This document shows, one piece after another, positions 1 through 6,169 of a DNA stretch of 6,169 nt. The notes under the pieces are model-generated. The model did not search any database, had not been told where the DNA came from, and was given only the letters and a program-made list of their open reading frames with translations. This stretch comes from Bacillota bacterium (GTDB lineage Bacteria; Bacillota_B; Desulfitobacteriia; Desulfitobacteriales; Desulfitobacteriaceae). The stretch covers positions 1 through 6,169 of the forward strand of contig JAJYAS010000229.1 of the NCBI GenBank assembly GCA_021779415.1, read 5' to 3'. The first letter of the stretch is position 1; every line of letters begins with the position of its first letter. Position numbers and translations under genes: made by a program.

Positions 1-709
1 CCATAGTCAACGCTGCCAACGCTGCCGTTTCCGCCCGAAGAATTCTAGGGCCCAGCGTAACACTTTGAGCTCCAAGTTGCTCATGCGCCCAAGCAACTTC
101 GGCTTGCTCGAACCCTCCCTCAGGACCAATCAGCAGAGCAATAGGGCGCTGAGGATCCATCGTCTTAAGCACGGAAACCAAGCGTTGAGTCTTTTCTTCT
201 TCATAAGGAATAATCCACTGAGTTCCCTCCGGCAACTTACCCTCTAAATCCTTCCAATCACAAACCTCAAAAATAGTGGGTTCCTGAACCCTATGCGACT
301 GCTTCGAAGCCTCTGAGGCAATTTTTTGCCAGCGAGCGACCCTATCCTGTGCTTTACTTCCCTCAATATGTACAATCGACCGTTTGGCTCGCAAAGGAAT
401 AAGACCCAGCATACCCAGCTCAGTCCCTTTCTGAATCACCCATTCCATCTTTTCCCCTTTGGAAAGTCCCGCCACCAAATACACAGCAGTGTGGGCCTCT
501 ACATCCGGCTGATCCGTACTCAGGATCCGACAAGTGACACTTTTGTCTTCGATCTTAAGGATGACAGCAGTATACTCCCTCCCAGAATTATCAAACCCCA
601 CGACCAAGTCTCCCGGCGAAAGTCTAAGCACCCGGACAAGGTGCTCCCTTTCTGAATCGCGTAGCCAAAAGACATCGTTCCCAAGCTCTGTGATTTTAAA
701 CCGATTCAC
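1..709 (-). CDS. rsmE: 16S rRNA (uracil1498-N3)-methyltransferase RsmE, 3' end cut by the window edge
   Basis: SAM-dependent methyltransferase of the SPOUT (trefoil-knot) class that methylates N3 of U1498 of 16S rRNA in the assembled small subunit. I translated 236 residues by hand from a GTG start at 707-709; the family is about 245-250 residues, so only roughly the last 10-15 are missing. An N-terminal RNA-binding (PUA-like) domain covers about residues 1-70, including HLVRVLRL (23-30). The methyltransferase domain follows, with [16 protein letters not shown] (84-99) and the knot and SAM-site motifs IGPEGGF (194-200) and [16 protein letters not shown] (219-234). The start is supported by an AGGTGG ribosome site six bases upstream that lies inside the end of prmA, and by the MNRF opening, which resembles the usual M-RFF of the family. 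It overlaps prmA by 14 bases, which suggests translational coupling. Identification is firm; the exact C-terminus is not visible. Confidence 0.95.
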   Translation of the reverse strand, partial: MNRFKITELGNDVFWLRDSEREHLVRVLRLSPGDLVVGFDNSGREYTAVILKIEDKSVTCRILSTDQPDVEAHTAVYLVAGLSKGEKMEWVIQKGTELGMLGLIPLRAKRSIVHIEGSKAQDRVARWQKIASEASKQSHRVQEPTIFEVCDWKDLEGKLPEGTQWIIPYEEEKTQRLVSVLKTMDPQRPIALLIGPEGGFEQAEVAWAHEQLGAQSVTLGPRILRAETAALAALTM

Positions 710-1637
710 TGCTGGCCCACCTCGCTCGAAATAAAATCCACCCGGAATCTAAGACACGTTCAATAATCTCAAATCCGGCATCTTTAAGGCCTTCTTCAAG
801 CTCATCGGCTCGATTATCAATGATGCCAGACGCTAAAAATTCGCCAGCCGGACGCAATAAGCGTTTTAAATCTGGAAGTAACATTAATATGACATCTGCA
901 ATAATATTGGCAATAACAACATCCGCTTGCCCCGTTAGTACAGTGCCTAAGTCTCCACGTGCCACTCGAACACGATCGTTCACACCATTTAAATTGACAT
1001 TTTCTTGGGCCACCTTGATTGCGACAGAATCAAGATCGACAGCCTCTACCTTTGCCCCGAGCTTTGCAGCTGCAATGGCCAAAATACCAGAACCGGTCCC
1101 CAAATCAAACACAGTTTGCCCCGGCTTAATCATGCCCTCCATTGTCTTCAGACATAGTGTCGTCGTGGGATGGGTCCCCGTTCCAAAAGCCATCCCCGGG
1201 TCAAGTTCCAAGACAATATCCCCAGGCAAAATTTCTGCCTGTTCCCAAGTCGGCTTAACCAGAATATGTTTGCCAACCCGAATAGGTTTAAAATAGGCCT
1301 TCCAGGCTGTTTCCCAATCAACTTCCTTTAACGTTAACCCATGAGTCTGCATAACCCAATCGGGAAAGCGCGCCAATAACTCTTGAATTCCTAAATTAAG
1401 CTTGTCCAGTTTCTCTAATAACTCATCATCTTCCGGAAAGTAACCTTTTACAACCGAAGTCCCAGTGAGTAACACTTCTCCAAAAGCATGATAATCCCAA
1501 ATTCCAGATTCAATATAGTTAAGCAGAAGTTCCGGGTCTTCTACACTGACTCCCGGACAACCTAATTGATAAAAAAGATCGGCAACAGCTTCTTCTCCTT
1601 CGGATGAAACTGTTACCGCTACTTCACGCCAATCCAT
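696..1637 (-). CDS. prmA: Ribosomal protein L11 methyltransferase PrmA
   Basis: Cytoplasmic class I SAM-dependent methyltransferase that trimethylates amino groups of ribosomal protein L11. It has 313 residues, normal for the family. The N-terminal L11-recognition domain (about 1-60) begins MDWREVAV and is followed by a linker. The conserved [11 protein letters not shown] stretch is at 108-118. The PrmA hallmark [18 protein letters not shown] spans 146-163. The SAM-binding glycine motif [16 protein letters not shown] is at 176-191, followed by the acidic AVDLD at 199-203. The NIIADVI motif (244-250) corresponds to the catalytic N-[IL]-[IL]-A segment. The ATG at 1635-1637 is preceded by AAGGAG eight bases upstream, overlapping the dnaJ stop region, and the dnaJ-prmA gap is only 14 bases, so the two are co-transcribed. 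The gene after dnaJ in B. subtilis (yqeT) is the same one. Confidence 0.97.
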   Translation of the reverse strand: MDWREVAVTVSSEGEEAVADLFYQLGCPGVSVEDPELLLNYIESGIWDYHAFGEVLLTGTSVVKGYFPEDDELLEKLDKLNLGIQELLARFPDWVMQTHGLTLKEVDWETAWKAYFKPIRVGKHILVKPTWEQAEILPGDIVLELDPGMAFGTGTHPTTTLCLKTMEGMIKPGQTVFDLGTGSGILAIAAAKLGAKVEAVDLDSVAIKVAQENVNLNGVNDRVRVARGDLGTVLTGQADVVIANIIADVILMLLPDLKRLLRPAGEFLASGIIDNRADELEEGLKDAGFEIIERVLDSGWILFRARWASSESV

Positions 1638-1651
1638 CGTGTATACTCCTT

Positions 1652-2779
<1,128 letters not shown>

Positions 2780-2794
2780 TTAACCCATCCACTA

Positions 2795-2818
2795 ATAGTA
2801 TCAAAGTACCTATAGTAT
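2795..2818 (-). repeat. Short direct repeat in the dnaJ leader
   Basis: ATACTAT (minus strand) occurs twice, at 2812-2818 and 2795-2801, with a period of 17 bases. The upstream copy overlaps the last two bases of the -10 hexamer and the predicted transcription start. It could be an operator for an unidentified regulator, or chance in an AT-rich stretch. Confidence 0.3.
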
Positions 2819-2845
2819 TATATGACCGCTCGCCCTCAAGCACAA
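2817..2845 (-). promoter_or_regulatory. Probable sigma-A promoter for dnaJ-prmA-rsmE
   Basis: Minus strand: a perfect -10 hexamer TATAAT (2817-2822) lies 17 bases downstream of TTGTGC (2840-2845), which matches the -35 consensus TTGACA at three of six positions. The start of transcription would fall near 2810-2812, leaving a leader of about 50 bases before the dnaJ ATG. The position just after a terminator-like hairpin supports a real promoter. No CIRCE operator is next to it, so direct HrcA control at this site is not indicated. The call comes from pattern alone. Confidence 0.6.
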
Positions 2846-2880
2846 GGCAATATCCATTTTTCTGGAATTTAATTTATTTT

Positions 2881-2924
2881 TTTACAAACAAAGGCGGGCA
2901 CAAAGGCATAAAACCTTTGTACCC
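2881..2924 (-). terminator. Intrinsic terminator-like hairpin downstream of dnaK
   Basis: The arms at 2914-2924 and 2896-2906 form an 11-bp stem with a 7-base loop. The single non-Watson-Crick pair is G-U on the minus-strand RNA but A-C on the plus-strand RNA, so the hairpin suits minus-strand transcripts. Immediately after the stem the minus strand reads GCCTTTGTTTGT, a T-rich but interrupted tail, so termination may be partial. It would end, or weaken, transcripts coming from dnaK before the dnaJ promoter. Confidence 0.6.
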
Positions 2925-3104
2925 TCGATACTTATCTTAAAACATATCAAGCCTAATTTCAATTAAAGCCTCACTGTCGCCGGACTAAGCGAAGCTTCGA
3001 CGGCATTGAGAGAGAAGCAATTCAACACCGTTCCCAATCAAAGTCGGTCAAACTCTACGTCATACCCAACCCCCGTCGTTCTATGCCCGTCGACCCCACA
3101 GCTA
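2925..3104. other. Intergenic stretch without a recognisable gene
   Basis: An AT-rich part (2925-2970) is followed by a GC-richer part. The latter contains the palindrome CGAAGCTTCG (2990-2999), flanked by complementary GCCG (2979-2982) and CGGC (3001-3004), and the 7-base direct repeat CCCGTCG at 3072-3078 and 3086-3092. The GC-rich character is shared with the folded block at 3105-3337, so the two may belong to one inserted unit. I see no coding signal. Confidence 0.5.
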
Positions 3105-3337
3105 GGCTGGAGTGAACTTGCAGAGCGAATCCATTAGGCAGAGTCGCGTCTATCGCGCTTAGATTACGAGGGGCCAGCGTGGCACAGGACTTGTCCACGG
3201 ATGGACTGATGTCGCGGTGCCAAGGATGGCAAGGAGCGACACACATCAGGTATTACCCTGAGGTTTGCCAACGCTCCCCTCGTGATCAAGCGTGATAGCG
3301 ACGGCGACGTGGTGAGCGGAGCAATTTTACTCCAGCC
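3105..3337. repeat. Large fold-back element or structured RNA between dnaK and dnaJ, unknown family
   Basis: An outer perfect 9-bp stem is formed by GGCTGGAGT (3105-3113) and ACTCCAGCC (3329-3337). Inside it, arms of about 42 bases (3143-3184 and 3266-3308) pair along nearly their whole length with only small bulges. An unbroken run is 3162-3173 with 3276-3287. The central 81 bases hold three local hairpins: GTCC/GGAC (3193-3206), a two-part stem GTCGC-TGCCA/TGGCA-GCGAC (3211-3240) and CAGG/CCTG (3247-3260). GC content by hand count is about 58% for 3061-3300, against about 38% just downstream (2881-2940). The outer stem ends 11 bases after the dnaK stop. It could be a small non-autonomous repeat of the MITE or REP kind, or a structured non-coding RNA. 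I do not recognise it as tmRNA, RNase P RNA, 6S, SRP RNA, a common riboswitch or a group II intron. The fold is seen directly; any function is unknown. Confidence 0.7.
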
Positions 3338-3348
3338 CTCGCATAATT

Positions 3349-5181
3349 CTATTCCTTCTTCACTTCAGTAAACTCAGCATCTACAACATCATCATCTTTT
3401 TTGATTTCACCAGCACCAGGTTGTGCTCCAGCGTTCTGCTCTTCGGCTGCCTTTTGTTGATACATTTTTTCAATGAAGGGGTGAAGAACTTTATTTAGAG
3501 CTTCAATTTTAGCATTGATCTCCTCGACACTGTCCGCAGCGGCTGCAGTTTTCAGATCTCCTACTGCCTTATTAACGCTTTCAACTTCAGCAGCGTCTCC
3601 CTTACCTTCAAACTCTTTGATCGTTTTTTCAGTTTGATAAGCTAGCGAATCTGCTTGGTTCTTAGCATCGATAAGTTCTCTGTTTTTCTTATCTTCTTCA
3701 GCATGAAGTTCAGCATCTTGCTTCATTTTTTCAATGTCCTCTTTAGAAAGACCTGTGGAAGAAGTAATGGTTACTTTTTGTTCATTTCCAGTGGCTACAT
3801 CTTTTGCCGAGACGTGAACAATACCATTGGCATCAATATCAAATTTAACTTCGATCTGCGGAATGCCACGTGGTGCAGGAGGAATTCCTGTTAATTGGAA
3901 ACGCCCGAGCGTCTTATTGTAACTCGCCATTTCACGTTCCCCTTGAAGAACATGAATGTCGACAGAGGTTTGGTTATCTGCAGCCGTTGAGAACGTCTGT
4001 GATTTAGTAGTTGGGATCGTGGCATTTCGATCAATAATCCGTGTGAATACTCCGCCAAGGGTTTCAATCCCTAAAGAAAGCGGGGTAACATCCAGCAAGA
4101 TCATATCCTTTACTTCACCACTGAGTACGCCTCCTTGAATCGCAGCACCCATAGCAACCACTTCATCAGGGTTAACCCCTTTATGAGGCTCTTTTCCGCT
4201 CAACTTTTTGACCGCTTCTTGAACGGATGGGATACGAGTGGACCCCCCGACAAGAATGATCTGATCAATTTGACTCCAAGAGAGTTTCGCATCTTCAATC
4301 GCTTGACGTGTTGGCCCAAGGGTAGATTCCACCAGGTCAGAGATAATTTCTTCAAACTTGGCCCGAGAAATATTCATATCTAAATGTTGTGGTCCTTCTT
4401 CCGTCATCGTAATAAACGGCAGGTTAATGTTGGAGTTTGTAACTCCAGAAAGCTCAATCTTGGCTTTTTCAGCAGCCTCTTTTAAACGTTGGAGAGCAAC
4501 TCGGTCTTTAGAGAGATCTGCTCCATGACTTTTCTTGTATTCTGCCACCATATAGTCAATTAAACGTTGGTCAAAGTCGTCTCCACCTAAATGATTATTC
4601 CCACTGGTTGCTTTAACTTCAACCATTCCCTGGCTTAATTCAAGGACTGAGACATCAAATGTTCCGCCCCCTAAGTCAAACACTAAAACGGTCGAATCTT
4701 CTTTTTTGTCTAAACCATAGGCTAGAGCAGCAGCAGTAGGCTCATTGATAATCCGTAGTACTTCAAGTCCGGCAATCGCTCCTGCATCTTTTGTTGCTTG
4801 ACGCTGGGCATCCGTAAAATAGGCAGGAACCGTAATAACCGCTTGGGTTACAGGCTGGCCGATATAGGCTTCAGCATCCGTTTTGAGCTTTTGGAGAACC
4901 ATTGCGGAAATTTCTTGTGGGCTATATGTCTTATCGTCGATTTTTACTTTAAAATCTGAGCCCATGTGCCGTTTAATCGAACTTACAGTTTTATCCGGAT
5001 TGGAAACGGATTGCCGCTTAGCGACCTGTCCTACTAATCGCTCGCCTGTTTTCGAAAAACCTACAACAGATGGAGTTGTGCGATTTCCCTCCGCGTTTGG
5101 GATAACAACTGCTTCTCCACCTTCCATAACTGACACGCAAGAGTTTGTTGTACCTAAGTCAATACCAATAATTTTACCCAT
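3349..5181 (-). CDS. dnaK: Chaperone protein DnaK (Hsp70)
   Basis: ATP-driven chaperone that binds exposed hydrophobic segments of client proteins; it works with DnaJ and GrpE in the cytoplasm. It has 610 residues, typical of Firmicutes. The ATPase domain is about 1-360, with phosphate loop [10 protein letters not shown] (5-14), Lys70, TVPAYF (117-122), [12 protein letters not shown] (145-156), second phosphate loop FDLGGGTFD (168-176) and VGGSTRIP (311-318). The interdomain linker [13 protein letters not shown] spans 362-374. The substrate-binding beta domain is about 375-480. A helical lid and a disordered tail follow, ending in the acidic [12 protein letters not shown] (596-607). Compared with E. 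coli DnaK it lacks about 24 residues around position 80, the known Firmicutes-type deletion. The ATG at 5179-5181 follows AAAGGAGG with nine bases between. grpE ends 19 bases upstream, so the two are co-transcribed. No defect is visible. Confidence 0.99.
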   Translation of the reverse strand: MGKIIGIDLGTTNSCVSVMEGGEAVVIPNAEGNRTTPSVVGFSKTGERLVGQVAKRQSVSNPDKTVSSIKRHMGSDFKVKIDDKTYSPQEISAMVLQKLKTDAEAYIGQPVTQAVITVPAYFTDAQRQATKDAGAIAGLEVLRIINEPTAAALAYGLDKKEDSTVLVFDLGGGTFDVSVLELSQGMVEVKATSGNNHLGGDDFDQRLIDYMVAEYKKSHGADLSKDRVALQRLKEAAEKAKIELSGVTNSNINLPFITMTEEGPQHLDMNISRAKFEEIISDLVESTLGPTRQAIEDAKLSWSQIDQIILVGGSTRIPSVQEAVKKLSGKEPHKGVNPDEVVAMGAAIQGGVLSGEVKDMILLDVTPLSLGIETLGGVFTRIIDRNATIPTTKSQTFSTAADNQTSVDIHVLQGEREMASYNKTLGRFQLTGIPPAPRGIPQIEVKFDIDANGIVHVSAKDVATGNEQKVTITSSTGLSKEDIEKMKQDAELHAEEDKKNRELIDAKNQADSLAYQTEKTIKEFEGKGDAAEVESVNKAVGDLKTAAAADSVEEINAKIEALNKVLHPFIEKMYQQKAAEEQNAGAQPGAGEIKKDDDVVDAEFTEVKKE

Positions 5182-5200
5182 TATTTTCTTCCTCCTTTAA

Positions 5201-5794
5201 CTAGTTAGAAACTTTAACCATACTAGGACGTAATACTTTCTCTTTAAGGTAATATCCCTTTTGCAGTTCATCTACAACTGTATTCTCAGGATGCTCCTCT
5301 GACTCCACCCGAAGTACAGCGTCATGAAGATTCGGGTCGAATTGCTGCCCAATGGCCTCAATTGCCTTGAGACCCTCCTTGCTAAGCGCAGTTTGTAGTT
5401 GACGTAAAATCATCTCTACGCCTTGTGAAAAAGCTGAGAAATCAGGATTGATCTGAGCAGCGCTCACCGCTCGCTCAAAATTGTCTAAAACAGGAAGCAA
5501 ATCTCCGATAACACGTTCAGACGCATATTTAATGATTTCAGTTTTCTCTTTTTGTGTCCGTTTTCGATAGTTATCGAAATCCGCCTGCAAGCGCAGCAAA
5601 TGATCGTAATGCTCATCTGTTTTTGCTTTGGCTTGGATAAGCTCCGCTTCTAGCGTCAGGATTTTCTCCAGAGGACTCATATCCGCGCTATCCAGACTAT
5701 CTTCTTCGGATATGGATTTTTCAGCATCTCCCAAATTATCGTCGTCCATACTTAGCTCTCGGCCTCTGAGAGTATCTTCTCTCATTCGCGCCAT
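5201..5794 (-). CDS. grpE: Nucleotide exchange factor GrpE
   Basis: Dimeric co-chaperone that releases ADP from DnaK and can act as its thermosensor. It has 197 residues. The N-terminal 40 are acidic and low in complexity, probably disordered, as is common in this family. A long heptad-like helix for dimerisation runs from about 41 to 95 (PLEKILTLEAELIQAK onward, with ADFDNYRKRTQKEK at 71-84). A helical bundle follows, with DLLPVLDNFERAV (98-110). The C-terminal beta domain that contacts DnaK contains FDPNLHDAV (152-160) and ends with QKGYYLKEKVLRPSMVKVS. The ATG at 5792-5794 is chosen because GAGGTG lies seven bases upstream; in-frame ATGs at residues 4 and 16 are less well placed. It lies 19 bases before dnaK. 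Confidence 0.97.
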   Translation of the reverse strand: MARMREDTLRGRELSMDDDNLGDAEKSISEEDSLDSADMSPLEKILTLEAELIQAKAKTDEHYDHLLRLQADFDNYRKRTQKEKTEIIKYASERVIGDLLPVLDNFERAVSAAQINPDFSAFSQGVEMILRQLQTALSKEGLKAIEAIGQQFDPNLHDAVLRVESEEHPENTVVDELQKGYYLKEKVLRPSMVKVSN

Positions 5795-5825
5795 GCATGA
5801 TCACCTCTCATCACTTAGTACCAAA

Positions 5826-5855
5826 TTTATATAAGAATGAACCTAAAAGGCTCAA
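5826..5855 (-). promoter_or_regulatory. Possible secondary promoter before grpE
   Basis: Minus strand: TATAAA (5826-5831) lies 18 bases downstream of TTGAGC (5850-5855). Each hexamer is an imperfect match to the sigma-A consensus. The gap between hrcA and grpE (125 bases) is long for an internal operon junction, which leaves room for such a promoter. The -35 overlaps a small hairpin, so the same bases could instead act in RNA. Confidence 0.3.
5838..5854 (-). other. Small hairpin in the hrcA-grpE gap
   Basis: TGAGCCT and AGGTTCA pair through seven positions, one of them G-U, around a TTT loop, and are followed by TTCTTATATAAATTT on the minus strand. It resembles a weak terminator or an RNA processing or stability element; the T tract is poor. 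Confidence 0.35.
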
Positions 5856-5876
5856 TCACCCGCATAATATCTCGTC

Positions 5877-5891
5877 GCCAACCTCGTTGGC
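5877..5891 (-). other. Perfect inverted repeat in the hrcA-grpE gap
   Basis: GCCAAC and GTTGGC form a 6-bp perfect stem with a 3-base loop, about 30 bases after the hrcA stop. No T tract follows, so it is not a classic terminator. It could mark an mRNA processing site, as is known between hrcA and grpE in some Firmicutes, but that is an inference. Confidence 0.35.
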
Positions 5892-5919
5892 CCAGCAATT
5901 CACACCATCTGCGGCTTAG

Positions 5920-6169
5920 TCACCGCCTGCGTTTCGTCAGGACTTCCGTCAAACTTCGCGTCATAAAATCAACAATGGCAATGACTTTAGCATAATCCAT
6001 TCGCGTTGGGCCAAGTACACCCACCGCACCAATGGTGAGACCGTTCACTTTGTAAGTAGCAGAAATGACACTGCAATCCTTAAATTCCTTCATCATATTT
6101 TCTCCACCGATCGTGACATTTAGTCCCTCTTGGTGAGGATGTAATAGTTTTTTAAGAGGCTCATTTTCT
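5920..6169 (-). CDS. hrcA: Heat-inducible transcription repressor HrcA, C-terminal 82 residues
   Basis: Repressor that binds the CIRCE operator upstream of chaperone operons and is kept active by GroEL. Only the C-terminal end is in the window; the start and DNA-binding domain lie beyond 6169. I translated 82 residues by hand, running from ENEPLKKLLH to LTKRRR and ending at a TGA (5920-5922). The segment VTIGGEN (18-24), followed by SVISATYKVNGLTIGAVGVLGPTRMDYAKV (33-62), is the highly conserved HrcA C-terminal signature, especially GPTRM.Y. Position directly before grpE fits the standard operon. The family is about 340-350 residues, so about three quarters is missing. Confidence 0.95.
   Translation of the reverse strand, partial: ENEPLKKLLHPHQEGLNVTIGGENMMKEFKDCSVISATYKVNGLTIGAVGVLGPTRMDYAKVIAIVDFMTRSLTEVLTKRRR

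Noticed and set aside
326..655. 109-residue plus-strand reading frame near the left end
   Set aside because: It is antisense to rsmE, whose motifs are clear on the minus strand.
820..1296. 158-residue plus-strand reading frame opposite prmA
   Set aside because: It lies entirely antisense to a well-conserved gene and shows no recognisable domain; it is a shadow of prmA coding.
3055..3246. 63-residue minus-strand reading frame in the dnaK-dnaJ gap (begins MCVAPCHPWHRD)
   Set aside because: It lies mostly inside the fold-back structure, has no good ribosome site, resembles no family I know, and its sequence is explained by the paired arms. If the element is a multicopy repeat, similar frames may be annotated elsewhere as hypothetical proteins.
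3247..3285. TPP or cobalamin riboswitch suggested by a GGGTAATACCTGATG-like string on the minus strand
   Set aside because: The other conserved parts of these riboswitches are absent and no vitamin-related gene follows.
3318..3333. Hairpin GGAG/CTCC just after dnaK as its terminator
   Set aside because: The stem is only 4 bp with an 8-base loop and no T tract follows. Its CTCC arm is also used in the stronger 9-bp outer stem.

Overview
The window carries the heat-shock chaperone operon of a Firmicute, with every gene on the minus strand. In transcription order (right to left) it reads hrcA (only its C-terminal end), grpE, dnaK, dnaJ, prmA and rsmE (all but its C-terminal end). This is the order known from Bacillus subtilis and many Clostridia. 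DnaK lacks the roughly 24-residue insertion found in the ATPase domain of Gram-negative DnaK, and the dnaK, grpE, dnaJ and prmA starts have strong Shine-Dalgarno sites, both of which fit a low-to-medium GC Firmicute. Something like Desulfitobacterium or Desulfosporosinus (Clostridia) is a plausible guess, but the genus is an inference.

Layout. 5920-6169 is the end of the repressor HrcA. 5795-5919 is a 125-base gap with two small hairpins and a possible grpE promoter. grpE (5201-5794) and dnaK (3349-5181) are 19 bases apart. A 590-base stretch without a convincing gene (2759-3348) separates dnaK from dnaJ. dnaJ (1652-2758) and prmA (696-1637) are 14 bases apart, and rsmE (from 709 down to the window edge) overlaps the end of prmA by 14 bases.

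How the genes work together. HrcA represses chaperone operons through CIRCE operators. DnaK, its co-chaperone DnaJ and its nucleotide exchange factor GrpE form one ATP-driven folding machine. PrmA methylates ribosomal protein L11 and RsmE methylates 16S rRNA U1498, so the distal genes concern ribosome modification. No CIRCE operator was found here; it is expected upstream of hrcA, outside the window.

The genes are ordinary. The unusual part is the dnaK-dnaJ gap. Next to the dnaK stop lies a GC-rich block of about 235 bases (3105-3337) that folds back on itself: a 9-bp outer stem, a long imperfect helix with arms of about 42 bases, and a central loop holding three small hairpins. It is followed, in the direction of transcription, by an intrinsic-terminator-like hairpin (2896-2924) and a good sigma-A-type promoter (2817-2845) just before dnaJ. 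Expression of dnaJ, prmA and rsmE therefore looks partly uncoupled from dnaK. The folded block matches no RNA family or insertion element that I recognise, and it is the best candidate for something undescribed.
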